This document shows positions 16,927 through 25,350 of a DNA stretch of 64,000 nucleotides, piece by piece. The first letter of the stretch is position 1. Every line of letters begins with the position of its first letter. The stretch spans positions 1-64,000 of IMG/VR virus record IMGVR_UViG_3300009104_000975. One strand, given 5' to 3'. The translations under genes and the position numbers were made by a program. A model generated the notes under the pieces. That model did not search any database. It had not been told where the DNA came from and saw nothing but the letters and a program-made list of their open reading frames with translations. Source of the DNA: a virus.

Positions 16927-17166
16927 ATGAAAGATGTAATATACATAGATTTTGTTATGGATGACTTTACTGAGCATTCTGATATGGATGCGTGTTGTAA
17001 AATATCAGCAGAGATAGGTGCAAAAGGATTAGTATACGGGCCAGACTTTTGGTTTCATGAATCATATCGCGAAGGTGATGAACAAGTTCTTAAGTTTGGA
17101 TTTAGAGATAAACATGAAGCTATGCTAATTAGACTAGCAGGTGTTCAAAAATTAACATTACATTAA
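16927..17166 (+). CDS. Small conserved-motif protein A, 79 residues
   Basis: A short alpha/beta protein ending in FGFRDKHEAMLIRLAGV. The next gene is a paralogue ending in FEFVDEKRAMLLKLKGI, and the genes at 46666 and 56177 end in similar segments. No known family was recognised. The gene starts five bases after the preceding stop. Confidence 0.6.
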   Translation: MKDVIYIDFVMDDFTEHSDMDACCKISAEIGAKGLVYGPDFWFHESYREGDEQVLKFGFRDKHEAMLIRLAGVQKLTLH

Positions 17167-17167
17167 T

Positions 17168-17413
17168 ATGAAATCGACAGCAGTAATAAGATTTTTTACA
17201 GACGAGTACACTGACAATACAGATGCATTTGCCACTTACGATGCTATTGCAAACATAGCATCATTACTAGGGCAAGAAGGACTAAAGTATAATGTTGATT
17301 ATAAATTAGCAGAAGTATTTTATAAAGAAACAAACGGAAGACAAATATTAGCATTTGAATTTGTAGACGAAAAAAGAGCTATGCTATTAAAGTTAAAAGG
17401 AATTGAAGATTAA
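17168..17413 (+). CDS. Small conserved-motif protein B, 81 residues
   Basis: A paralogue of the preceding 79-residue protein with the same predicted strand-helix-strand order and closing AMLLKLKG segment. It starts one base after that gene's stop. The two were probably made by tandem duplication and then diverged. Function unknown. Confidence 0.6.
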   Translation: MKSTAVIRFFTDEYTDNTDAFATYDAIANIASLLGQEGLKYNVDYKLAEVFYKETNGRQILAFEFVDEKRAMLLKLKGIED

Positions 17414-17414
17414 A

Positions 17415-17660
17415 ATGGATAAAGAATTGTGGAATGTAATACTTGATAATTATACACTAAGAGAATTACAGAGAGAAGCGGCACGAGCAATTAGTACAAT
17501 GCCTGCAGACAACAATAGTATCTATAAATTTAATAAAGAAGCACATCATAACAGTCAGCAATGGTATAGAGCTGTTATTATATATTACTGTGAAGAGCAC
17601 GGTGGATTTCCAAGTGAAATTGGACCAGGAAAAAATGTGAAACTAATAATGGATGATTAA
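17415..17660 (+). CDS. Hypothetical helical protein, 81 residues
   Basis: ATG at 17415 is preferred over an in-frame TTG at 17403 that lies inside the previous gene. The chain is mainly helical with two Trp and ends GPGKNVKLIMDD. It is followed by the cupin gene after two bases. No family was recognised. Confidence 0.55.
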   Translation: MDKELWNVILDNYTLRELQREAARAISTMPADNNSIYKFNKEAHHNSQQWYRAVIIYYCEEHGGFPSEIGPGKNVKLIMDD

Positions 17661-17662
17661 AT

Positions 17663-17989
17663 ATGTATTTAAAAATAAACGATATAGGTGGTGTAGTTGT
17701 TAAAGATAATAAAACATATAAACTTAAAGATAACACATTATTAAATAATCTTGTTGTTAGTTCAACAGACTTAAAACCATACCAAAGTACAAACGGACAT
17801 ACACATCCTGGCCAAGAAGAAGTTTATTATTTTGTTAAAGGTGCAGGAACAATGTATTTAAATGATGTTCCAAAGTTTGTAGAAGCAGGTGATGTAGTTT
17901 TGATAGAAGACGGAGTACATCATAGAGTGAGTTGTGGACCAGAAGGACTATATTTTGTTTGTGTCTTTGATGGTAAGCGATCACATTGA
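17663..17989 (+). CDS. Single-domain cupin protein
   Basis: A 108-residue cupin. Motif 1 is GHTHPGQEEVYYFVKGAG, with His46, His48 and Glu53 as likely metal ligands. Motif 2, AGDVVLIEDGVHHRV, supplies the final His. Small cupins bind Fe, Mn or Ni and act as isomerases, dioxygenases or sugar epimerases; the substrate cannot be inferred. The stop codon overlaps the start of the membrane protein gene (TGATG). Confidence 0.88.
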   Translation: MYLKINDIGGVVVKDNKTYKLKDNTLLNNLVVSSTDLKPYQSTNGHTHPGQEEVYYFVKGAGTMYLNDVPKFVEAGDVVLIEDGVHHRVSCGPEGLYFVCVFDGKRSH

Positions 17990-18339
17990 TGGAACTATTA
18001 TTAACTAATATAATATATGTAGGCTTTAGATTATTAGTTACAGCACATATAGTAAAATTCTTTCATAAATATTTTCCATTTGGAATTGCAGTATTAATTG
18101 CCGCACAGGTTAGTTTTTTATATGACGGTGGAATATTTGCATACTTATTTCAAGCACAAGCATTGCCAGAAGCAATGGAAATACTACAAGCAAATATATT
18201 ATATACATTGCGAGTAGGAATAGCATGGTGGATTATTAAAATGCTATGGGATAAGCTAAATAATTATTACTTAGCAGTCTTTATTGGTGCTGAATTAACA
18301 TTTATAGTAGACTATTTTATATTTGATGGATTATATTAA
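17989..18339 (+). CDS. Membrane protein, 116 residues
   Basis: ATG at 17989 overlaps the cupin stop; an in-frame TTG three bases upstream is less likely. Three or four hydrophobic segments cover most of the chain, with few charges, so it is an integral inner-membrane protein. The next gene, a radical SAM enzyme, overlaps its stop by one base. Function unknown. Confidence 0.6.
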   Translation: MELLLTNIIYVGFRLLVTAHIVKFFHKYFPFGIAVLIAAQVSFLYDGGIFAYLFQAQALPEAMEILQANILYTLRVGIAWWIIKMLWDKLNNYYLAVFIGAELTFIVDYFIFDGLY

Positions 18340-19433
18340 TGTACAATTATAAGCAAATAAACGAAGTTCATTTAGAAGTTACACAACGTTGTAATGCAAG
18401 TTGCCCTATGTGTGACCGTAATGAAAATGGTGGACCAGTTAATCAACATATCAGAGGAAATTTACAAGAATTAACACTTGATGATTGTATTGATATATTT
18501 CCAGCAGACTTTATAGCACAATTAAAAACAATGTATATGTGTGGTAACTTGGGCGACCCAATTAGTGCTAGAGATACATTAGAAATATTTCAATGGTTTA
18601 GAGATTGTAATCCTAATATGTGGTTAAGCATGAATACAAACGCAGGTGCTAGAGATGTAGAGTGGTGGGCTGATGTAGCAAAAGTAATAGGTAAAAATGG
18701 ATGTGTTATCTTTAGTGTAGATGGGCTTGAAGAAACTAATCATTTATATAGGCAAGGAGTTAAATGGGAGTACGTTGAACGTAACATGAAAGCATTTATT
18801 GCCGCTGGTGGCAGAGCTCGTTGGGACTATTTAATATTTGAACATAGTGAATGTGATGTTGAACGTGCTGAACAACTTGCTAAAGAATGGGGCGTTGAAC
18901 GTTTTATGAAAAAGAAAACAGGTCGCTTTGTTAGAGCAGACAGTACAGCTAAACAAACACACCAAGCAAAGAATCGTAAAGGTGCAGATATGCAAAAACT
19001 TGCTAAACCTAAAAAAGCAGAACATCAAAACCTTGCACTATTAAAACAAGAAGAGATTGAAAAAACGTATGGTAGTATGATGGACTATTATAATCAAGCA
19101 ACAATAACATGTAAAGTAGCAAAGAAAGACCTTAAAAGTATTTTTATAACAGCAGAAGGATTAGTTATGCCTTGTTGTTGGACAGCAGGTCGTATGTATA
19201 AATGGTGGCACACTGATCCTAAAGTGGAACAGATATGGGACTTTATAGACAGAGTAGGAGGCAAGAATGGAATTAGTGCTAAGATAAATACCATAAAGGG
19301 TGTCTTTGAAAGTGGCATTATGAAAGATATACAACGTAGCTGGACATTAAACAGCATTAAAGAAGGTAAATTGGGAGTTTGTGCTATGAAATGTGGCACT
19401 GAATTTGATCCATATGGGGAGCAGTTTAAATGA
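18339..19433 (+). CDS. Radical SAM/SPASM protein
   Basis: A 364-residue enzyme with Cys18-x3-Cys22-x2-Cys25 (CNASCPMC) near the N-terminus, a CGNLGDP segment after strand 2, and a C-terminal PCC with following Cys-x3-Cys (CAMKC) typical of an auxiliary-cluster SPASM domain. It is most like the radical SAM genes at 5867 and 37551 in layout. A long basic insertion (about residues 190-240) separates core from SPASM domain. It opens a run of four radical SAM genes joined by overlapping starts and stops. The substrate is unknown; SPASM enzymes often modify peptides. Confidence 0.9.
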   Translation: MYNYKQINEVHLEVTQRCNASCPMCDRNENGGPVNQHIRGNLQELTLDDCIDIFPADFIAQLKTMYMCGNLGDPISARDTLEIFQWFRDCNPNMWLSMNTNAGARDVEWWADVAKVIGKNGCVIFSVDGLEETNHLYRQGVKWEYVERNMKAFIAAGGRARWDYLIFEHSECDVERAEQLAKEWGVERFMKKKTGRFVRADSTAKQTHQAKNRKGADMQKLAKPKKAEHQNLALLKQEEIEKTYGSMMDYYNQATITCKVAKKDLKSIFITAEGLVMPCCWTAGRMYKWWHTDPKVEQIWDFIDRVGGKNGISAKINTIKGVFESGIMKDIQRSWTLNSIKEGKLGVCAMKCGTEFDPYGEQFK

Positions 19434-20689
19434 CAATGAGTTTAGATGACTTACCAACAAAAAGTTTTTGTATATTACCTTGGGTAAGTGCCAATATTGG
19501 CTCTGAAGGTGATGTAGTTCCTTGTTGCTTATGGCATGGTAAGAGTGCAAGATTTGCCAAAGAACATAATGTGAAACGAGCAATGGTTAGCGATGGATTA
19601 ACAAATGCTAGAAACAGTGAATATTTTCAAAAAATCAGACAAATGATGCTCGAAGGTAAAAGACCAAGCGGTTGTAATGTATGTTATAAAAATGAAGATA
19701 GCAAATTCCACAAAAATCACAAAGAGGCATACGGAAAAGAACATCTTAGAACTATACATCATAAAAGATTCGCACCTTGGTATAGATTTCATACGTATAA
19801 AAACGAACCAATGGCTATGAAATGGTTGGAGACGGGATTAAGCAACCTATGTAATATGGCATGTGTAATGTGTAACGGCGGCTCTAGTAGCATAATATAT
19901 AGTGCATTTAATCCTGGAAAAAGTATTCCTAAAGGATTTATTCAATCAATAGATAGTATAGATGAAGACTTAGAAGGATTAAAGTTACTAACACTCTTAG
20001 GTGGCGAGCCTATGATAGAAAAGAAACATGATACGTTCTTAGAAACGATTATAGAACAAAATAAAAACCCCAATACTTTAGAAATAGACTACCACACAAA
20101 TGGAAGTATACTTCCTAGTCAACGTGTAATTGAGCAATGGAAGAAAGTAAAACAAGTTAGAATTGTTTTCAGTATGGATAGTGTTGGCAAACATGTAAAA
20201 ATACAACGCCCTGGTAACTATGAATGGCAAGATATAGAAGATACTGTAGACAAGTACGTACAATTAGCAGAAAGTAATGCTAATATTATATTTTCAGTTA
20301 ATGTATTACTTACAGCATTAAACATAGGGTGCATAACAGAAACATGTGATTATCTTTATAGCAAATTAAAGAATTCAAAAACTGGCTGGATGCACACAAA
20401 TAGAATTGCACCCGGAATGGAATGGCATAGATATATTGATTATAGAAACTTGGGTAAAAAAACTAAACAAAGAATTAAAGACAAATGGAAAAAATGGGAA
20501 GATAGTAATCCGCCAGTTTTAGCTGACAAAGATCATGCAATATCTAGACTGTATCAAATAGCAAAAGTATCTATAAACGAAGAGGGAGACATGGATGAAC
20601 CACTTACAAAAGAACTTATGCTAAAAAAACATCCTCAGGCTAAATTATGGAAATTATATAAACAAGACTTAAAGGAATTAGATATATGA
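19430..20689 (+). CDS. Twitch-type radical SAM protein, N-terminal extra Cys module
   Basis: A 419-residue enzyme in which a Cys-containing module (FCILPW, then VVPCC) comes before the radical SAM motif Cys141-x3-Cys145-x2-Cys148. The later GGEP segment is the SAM-amine binding motif. This order, with the auxiliary Cys module N-terminal to the core, recurs in five other genes of the window. The gene at 61051 is its closest relative. The ATGA overlap couples it to the upstream radical SAM gene. Function beyond radical SAM chemistry is unknown. Confidence 0.88.
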   Translation: MTMSLDDLPTKSFCILPWVSANIGSEGDVVPCCLWHGKSARFAKEHNVKRAMVSDGLTNARNSEYFQKIRQMMLEGKRPSGCNVCYKNEDSKFHKNHKEAYGKEHLRTIHHKRFAPWYRFHTYKNEPMAMKWLETGLSNLCNMACVMCNGGSSSIIYSAFNPGKSIPKGFIQSIDSIDEDLEGLKLLTLLGGEPMIEKKHDTFLETIIEQNKNPNTLEIDYHTNGSILPSQRVIEQWKKVKQVRIVFSMDSVGKHVKIQRPGNYEWQDIEDTVDKYVQLAESNANIIFSVNVLLTALNIGCITETCDYLYSKLKNSKTGWMHTNRIAPGMEWHRYIDYRNLGKKTKQRIKDKWKKWEDSNPPVLADKDHAISRLYQIAKVSINEEGDMDEPLTKELMLKKHPQAKLWKLYKQDLKELDI

Positions 20690-21009
20690 TTGAGCTGTTT
20701 CTTAGTGCAATTCCAAATGTACTTTCTGCTATGTTTGTTGGAAGTATAGCAGGCGGACTAGTACAGGTATGTGAAAATGATATACCTAAACTTAAGAATC
20801 TTAAACCCAAACTATCAAAAGTTATGATTGAAAGAGAAGTATCAGAAGACATTCGAACTGCTTTTTGGGATTCATATGATAATATCTATAATGGACCTAA
20901 ACTTCCATCAGCCTGCGAGGAGGCTTTACAAGCAGTAGGTACATCAAAACAAGAAGTTATAGATGAAATTAGTCCAGAAAAAAGCACACATGAACAAAGA
21001 TTTAGATAA
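20686..21009 (+). CDS. Small membrane-anchored protein between radical SAM genes, 107 residues
   Basis: The N-terminal 25 residues are hydrophobic; the rest is soluble and ends in a polar tail. It overlaps the upstream radical SAM gene by four bases and the downstream one by about 20. Its place inside the run makes it a candidate partner or substrate of these enzymes. That is inference: no leader or core motif of a known modified peptide is visible. Confidence 0.55.
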   Translation: MIELFLSAIPNVLSAMFVGSIAGGLVQVCENDIPKLKNLKPKLSKVMIEREVSEDIRTAFWDSYDNIYNGPKLPSACEEALQAVGTSKQEVIDEISPEKSTHEQRFR

Positions 21010-22180
21010 TAAAAAACCAGCTTGTTATGTTCCATGGGTTACTCGATATGACTGGGGAAATGGAGATATAACTCCTTGCTGTGAGTTTGATCCTAATACG
21101 AAAATCAAAACAACAGAAAATATGTCATTAGAGGATAGCTTTAATCATCCCAAAATGAAAGCATTAAGAACACAATTATTAACTTGTGATAAAAATGATA
21201 TTGATGCCCTCCCGACTGGTTGCAACCAATGTAAAGTATTTGAAAAAGCAGGAATGAAGGACTCAATGAGGCTAGCCGTTACTGATGTAGTCGAAAGAGC
21301 TGAACAAAACTCATCATATAAATTTAACCCTGATGAATTTAAGTTGCTATGGTTAGATTATAGAGAGAGTAACCTTTGTAACTTTAGTTGCAAAATGTGT
21401 GGTAAGGATTTGAGCAGTACACACGCAAAGATACAAGGAAAATATGGCAAGACAGGTATAATAAAAAGTCCTCATAAATTACAAATGTACTTAGATAGAT
21501 TAGATGAAGTGAAATATGTTCAATTCTTAGGTGGTGAACCAGTATTAACTGATTCAATGTATATTATTCTAAAAGAAATAAAAAAGCGTAACCTACAGCA
21601 TCAGATTTGCATGAATATTACAACCAATGGTAGTTTACTGCATAAAGATAACGATAGTTTATTAGAATTATGTAAAGGATTTGATGCTGTACAAATTGCA
21701 ATAAGCATTGATTGTATGGGAGATCAACATAATTATTGGAGGCACAAAGGTACATGGAATATAGTATGGAAAAACACACGTGAAATAGAAAAATGGGTAC
21801 ACTCTCAAGACGGTGCAAATATGAAAATAAGAACTGCTATTGGTTGGCCAAATGCATATGCTGCCAGAAAGACATTTGATATATTTGCTGATAAGTTAGG
21901 CAATGGCAAAGTAATTCATGTATGGAATTTAGTTAATATTCCAAGAGGATTAAGTCTTACACAATTGCCTCAAGACAGATTAGATGATTTATCCGTTTGG
22001 TGGAAGGATTATCCAGATGTAGCAAAAATGTTTAAAAATACTATATCTAACCCTAATATAAGAGAATTAATGTGGGTAAAAAAAGATATATTTAAGAAAC
22101 ATGATGCATGGCATGGAAACAGTTTTGTAAAGGCCTTTCCTGAATTTGAAGATTTTTATAACAATATAGAAGATATGTAA
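20990..22180 (+). CDS. Twitch-type radical SAM protein
   Basis: The start ATG at 20990 is chosen because the paralogue at 22180 begins at the matching residue; an upstream ATG at 20963 would add nine residues. The 396-residue chain has the N-terminal ACYVPW...DITPCC module, the radical SAM motif Cys130-x3-Cys134-x2-Cys137 and GGEP. The next gene is clearly a tandem duplicate: DYRESNLCNFSCKMCG and WRHKGTWNIVWKNT are shared. The substrate is unknown. Confidence 0.88.
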   Translation: MNKDLDNKKPACYVPWVTRYDWGNGDITPCCEFDPNTKIKTTENMSLEDSFNHPKMKALRTQLLTCDKNDIDALPTGCNQCKVFEKAGMKDSMRLAVTDVVERAEQNSSYKFNPDEFKLLWLDYRESNLCNFSCKMCGKDLSSTHAKIQGKYGKTGIIKSPHKLQMYLDRLDEVKYVQFLGGEPVLTDSMYIILKEIKKRNLQHQICMNITTNGSLLHKDNDSLLELCKGFDAVQIAISIDCMGDQHNYWRHKGTWNIVWKNTREIEKWVHSQDGANMKIRTAIGWPNAYAARKTFDIFADKLGNGKVIHVWNLVNIPRGLSLTQLPQDRLDDLSVWWKDYPDVAKMFKNTISNPNIRELMWVKKDIFKKHDAWHGNSFVKAFPEFEDFYNNIEDM

Positions 22181-23343
22181 TGAATAATAAAAGACCAGCT
22201 TGTTATGCTCCATGGGTTACCACATATGAATGGTCTAATGGAGATATAACTCCTTGTTGTGAATGGGATAGAGGAGAAGATGTTGACCACATCATGCATT
22301 CAAAAAAGCATCTATCATTTGAAGATAGATTTAATCATTCTAACTCACAAGCACTGCGAAAGAAAATGATGGAAGGACCTATTACAAATATACCTGGGTG
22401 TACCCATTGTGTTAATAATGAAAGATTAGGAGCATTCTCACATAGGCAATATCTTGATAAGTTAGTAGAAGATAGACAACCAATAGATCTAAATAAATTT
22501 ATGTTAGTACATATGGATTATAGAGAAAGTAATCTGTGTAATTTTAGTTGTAAAATGTGTGGACACGATTTAAGTAGCACACATGCTGTAATAAGAAATT
22601 GGATTGATGGTGATAACAAACAATTTCCAAAAGATGGAGTAAGAAAAAATCAACATCATTTACAAATGTATTTAGATAGATTAGATGAAGTTAAAATAAT
22701 ACATTTCTTAGGTGGCGAGCCTATGTTAATGGACTCAATGTATATCATTTTAGAAGAAATAAAAAAACGCGATATAGGAAAAAATATAAATGTACGTATT
22801 ACAACTAACGGTAGTTTATTACATAGAGAAAAAGATAATCTATTTGAATATTTAGAAGGAATAAAGTACAAAGCATTTTTTATAAGTATAGAGGCTATAG
22901 GCGATCAACATAACTATTGGCGACATAAAGGCACATGGAATATTGTATGGAAAAATACTCTTGAGATAAACAAATATGTAAAAGAGAATAAACGTAATAC
23001 AGGAATAGGAATTAGAACTGTATTATCATGGCCAACTGCATATGCGGCAAAAAAAGCATTTGATTTAATGAAAGACAATGGTATAGATCACGGTTATACC
23101 TTTATCATGGATCCAAAAGGATTAAGAATATCACAGTTACCACAGCATCACCTTGATGCTTTAGTTGAACATTGGAAAGAATATCCAGAAATACAGGATG
23201 CATTCTTAAATACTAAATCAAGAATTAATTGGGCAGAACTTAGCGAACAAAAAAAGACAATGATGCAACATGATGCATGGCATAAAAATAGTTTCGTAGA
23301 TGCATTTCCTGAATTTGAAGAGTTTTATAACAAGATCCCTTAA
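22180..23343 (+). CDS. Twitch-type radical SAM protein, tandem paralogue
   Basis: A 387-residue duplicate of the previous gene with the same domain order: CYAPW...DITPCC, then Cys120-x3-Cys124-x2-Cys127, then GGEP, and a near-identical C-terminus ending in HDAWHxNSFVxAFPEFE. Start and previous stop overlap by one base (TAATG). Both copies keep every cluster-binding Cys, which argues that both are active on different or paired substrates. It is the last gene before a new promoter at 23363. Confidence 0.88.
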   Translation: MNNKRPACYAPWVTTYEWSNGDITPCCEWDRGEDVDHIMHSKKHLSFEDRFNHSNSQALRKKMMEGPITNIPGCTHCVNNERLGAFSHRQYLDKLVEDRQPIDLNKFMLVHMDYRESNLCNFSCKMCGHDLSSTHAVIRNWIDGDNKQFPKDGVRKNQHHLQMYLDRLDEVKIIHFLGGEPMLMDSMYIILEEIKKRDIGKNINVRITTNGSLLHREKDNLFEYLEGIKYKAFFISIEAIGDQHNYWRHKGTWNIVWKNTLEINKYVKENKRNTGIGIRTVLSWPTAYAAKKAFDLMKDNGIDHGYTFIMDPKGLRISQLPQHHLDALVEHWKEYPEIQDAFLNTKSRINWAELSEQKKTMMQHDAWHKNSFVDAFPEFEEFYNKIP

Positions 23344-23362
23344 ATATAAGCACTTATATAGG

Positions 23363-23391
23363 TTGACTTAACCTAATTTCCTTGCTATAAT
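23363..23391 (+). promoter_or_regulatory. Sigma70-type promoter
   Basis: TTGACT at 23363-23368 and TATAAT at 23386-23391 are 17 bases apart. An inverted repeat, TAGGTT at 23359-23364 and AACCTA at 23370-23375, overlaps the -35 box and could be an operator. Confidence 0.8.
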
Positions 23392-23437
23392 AACTAATAA
23401 AACAACAATTAACCAATCAATCGGAGAAAATCCCACA

Positions 23438-23938
23438 ATGATTGACATGAACTTAAACGGCGAGCAATTTGCTAAAGACTATTTTAAATGGTCAGCATAT
23501 TATAACTATATGCTAGTATCATTCTATGTAACTAGAATATCAAAGCAATGTGCAAGGTTTGACAAACCATTTCCATGGAATGTAAACTTTTATTCATTAC
23601 ATACTGACAAATATGTATTAACCAATGAATCAAATAGAGCTACAATGGGAAGAAATTTTGATGATACTCATTTTGTGCAAGATACATATTATAATATAGC
23701 CAGATACATATACAATCATCCCAACGAGGATAAACAATCAATCAAACAATATCTATTAGACGAAGGGCGATGCATACCCAAAGCATTCGCTATGCAATAC
23801 ATTATTGGTGCAATAGAAACATCTGACCTAGAAGCATTTAAACTATGCTTAAATAAATTAAGAATAATAAAATGGGATGAGGCTATGACAAATGGTGTAT
23901 CTAAATGGGACGTAAGTTGGGATGGATTAAACTTATAA
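23438..23938 (+). CDS. Hypothetical protein, 166 residues
   Basis: A soluble, mixed helical protein rich in Tyr and Trp, ending with WDVSWDGLNL. It follows the promoter at 23363 with a GGAG site and overlaps the exonuclease start by one base. Co-transcription with replication-type genes suggests an early role. No family was recognised. Confidence 0.6.
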   Translation: MIDMNLNGEQFAKDYFKWSAYYNYMLVSFYVTRISKQCARFDKPFPWNVNFYSLHTDKYVLTNESNRATMGRNFDDTHFVQDTYYNIARYIYNHPNEDKQSIKQYLLDEGRCIPKAFAMQYIIGAIETSDLEAFKLCLNKLRIIKWDEAMTNGVSKWDVSWDGLNL

Positions 23939-24477
23939 TGACAACACACGCAATGATAGATTTAGAAACACTAGGCACTACACCAGATTGTGCAGTACTA
24001 ACAATTGGTGGTGTTAAGTTTGATCCTAATCTTATTCATAAACCAACACAAGAATTTTATTATAGATTTGAAGTAAATGAACAATTAGATAAAGGTAGGA
24101 CTACTTTAGAAAGTACACTTGAGTGGTGGGGTAAACAAGATGAAGCAGTGCGTGAAGAAGCCCTAGGTGACGGGAATCGTACACCTGTAATAGAAGTACT
24201 TCAAGCATTAAACAAGTGGTGCGTAGGAGTTGATGCTTTTTGGTGTCAAGGTCCTGCATTTGATATATGTATATTGGAAAATTTATATAGACAATATGAT
24301 CATCATATACCTTGGGCTTTTTGGAAAATTAAAGATAGTAGAACACTGTTTAGTATTATGCCAAAAGACCCACGTAAAGAAATAAACTTTTCGGCACACA
24401 ATGCATTAGAAGATTGTAAAGTACAAGCAATGTGTGTACAGCAAACAATAAAAGAATTAGGTTTAACCATAAGGTAG
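23938..24477 (+). CDS. DEDD-type 3'-5' exonuclease, T4 DexA-like
   Basis: A 179-residue nuclease. The N-terminus MIDLETLG supplies the first two catalytic acids (Asp8, Glu10). A middle Asp in GPAFDICIL and the C-terminal HNALEDC complete the Exo I-II-III set. The WWGKQDEAVRE segment is typical of T4 exonuclease A relatives. These enzymes remove nucleotides from DNA 3' ends. The start at 23938 is chosen over an upstream in-frame ATG at 23905 inside the previous gene, because it gives a compact N-terminus and a TAATG junction. Confidence 0.85.
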   Translation: MTTHAMIDLETLGTTPDCAVLTIGGVKFDPNLIHKPTQEFYYRFEVNEQLDKGRTTLESTLEWWGKQDEAVREEALGDGNRTPVIEVLQALNKWCVGVDAFWCQGPAFDICILENLYRQYDHHIPWAFWKIKDSRTLFSIMPKDPRKEINFSAHNALEDCKVQAMCVQQTIKELGLTIR

Positions 24478-24529
24478 ACTTGAGAAGTATTAGAAACATC
24501 AATTTTAAACTCATAAATCAATGTTTTTG

Positions 24530-24558
24530 TTGACATTTTCTAAATACTATTATACAAT
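24530..24558 (+). promoter_or_regulatory. Sigma70-type promoter
   Basis: TTGACA at 24530-24535 and TACAAT at 24553-24558 are 17 bases apart. An inverted repeat AATGT/ACATT (24520-24524 and 24533-24537) spans the -35 box. It serves the clamp-like gene at 24586. Confidence 0.8.
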
Positions 24559-24585
24559 AAAGTAACTAAACACAGGAGAAAGTAT

Positions 24586-25338
24586 ATGAGTACAAGAGAT
24601 ATAGTGCAAGACATTGTCAAGCACACAGCCGGCCTAGGCTTTATTACATCAGTAAAAGTAACAGGTACAGACGAAAGCACGACACTAGATGCAATGGATG
24701 CAGATCGTACAGTGATTTTACAGGCTAAACTACACAACACAGTAGACGAGTTCAAAGGTGAATTTGGACTTGGTAACCTTGGATTTTTAGCAGGTGTTAC
24801 AGCATTACCAAACTATCAAACAGATGATTCAACAGTAGAAGTTGTATCACGTGAACGTAATGGAGTTGCAAGTCCAGATCATTTGATGTTCAGAGATGTT
24901 GAAGGTAACACAGACCAATATCGTTTTATGAGCAAAGAAATTATTGAACAAACTTTACAAACAGTTAAGTTCAAAGGTGTTGAATGGGATGTAACACTTG
25001 AGCCAACTAAAGCAAAAGTAAATGAATTACAAGCAGTAGCAGGAATATATGGTGGTATTGAACCAAACTTTACAGTTAAAACTGATAAAGATGCAAACCT
25101 TATTATTACTGTTGGTGCCGCTGATGGTAGTTTTACAGGTAAACGTACATTTGCACAAAATGTAAATGGTGAAATCACAGAAGGTTATGCATGGCCATTA
25201 AACCAAGTACTAGCAATTTTAAGACTTGGAATGAGTGGAACGTGTGTAATGCAAATTAGTAAGAAAGGTGCATTGTTAATTTCAGTTGATTCTGGCATTG
25301 GCAAGTATGATTATATTTTACCAGCACTAACAGTATAG
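24586..25338 (+). CDS. Putative DNA sliding clamp, T4 gp45-like
   Basis: A 250-residue protein with two halves of similar strand pattern. LGFLAGVTALPNYQTDDSTVEV in the first half and WPLNQVLAILRLG followed by strands in the second half line up by eye with the matching regions of T4 gp45, and length is close (228 in T4). gp45 forms a ring that tethers DNA polymerase and also activates late transcription with gp55 and gp33. The late-type promoter boxes in this window fit that. Similarity is weak at residue level, so a structural match would be needed to settle it. Confidence 0.55.
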   Translation: MSTRDIVQDIVKHTAGLGFITSVKVTGTDESTTLDAMDADRTVILQAKLHNTVDEFKGEFGLGNLGFLAGVTALPNYQTDDSTVEVVSRERNGVASPDHLMFRDVEGNTDQYRFMSKEIIEQTLQTVKFKGVEWDVTLEPTKAKVNELQAVAGIYGGIEPNFTVKTDKDANLIITVGAADGSFTGKRTFAQNVNGEITEGYAWPLNQVLAILRLGMSGTCVMQISKKGALLISVDSGIGKYDYILPALTV

Positions 25339-25350
25339 GATAAAGACGAC

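Noticed and set aside
20686-21009. 107-residue protein as a radical-SAM-modified precursor peptide
   Set aside because: It has a membrane segment and no visible leader or core motif; position alone is not enough to claim it.
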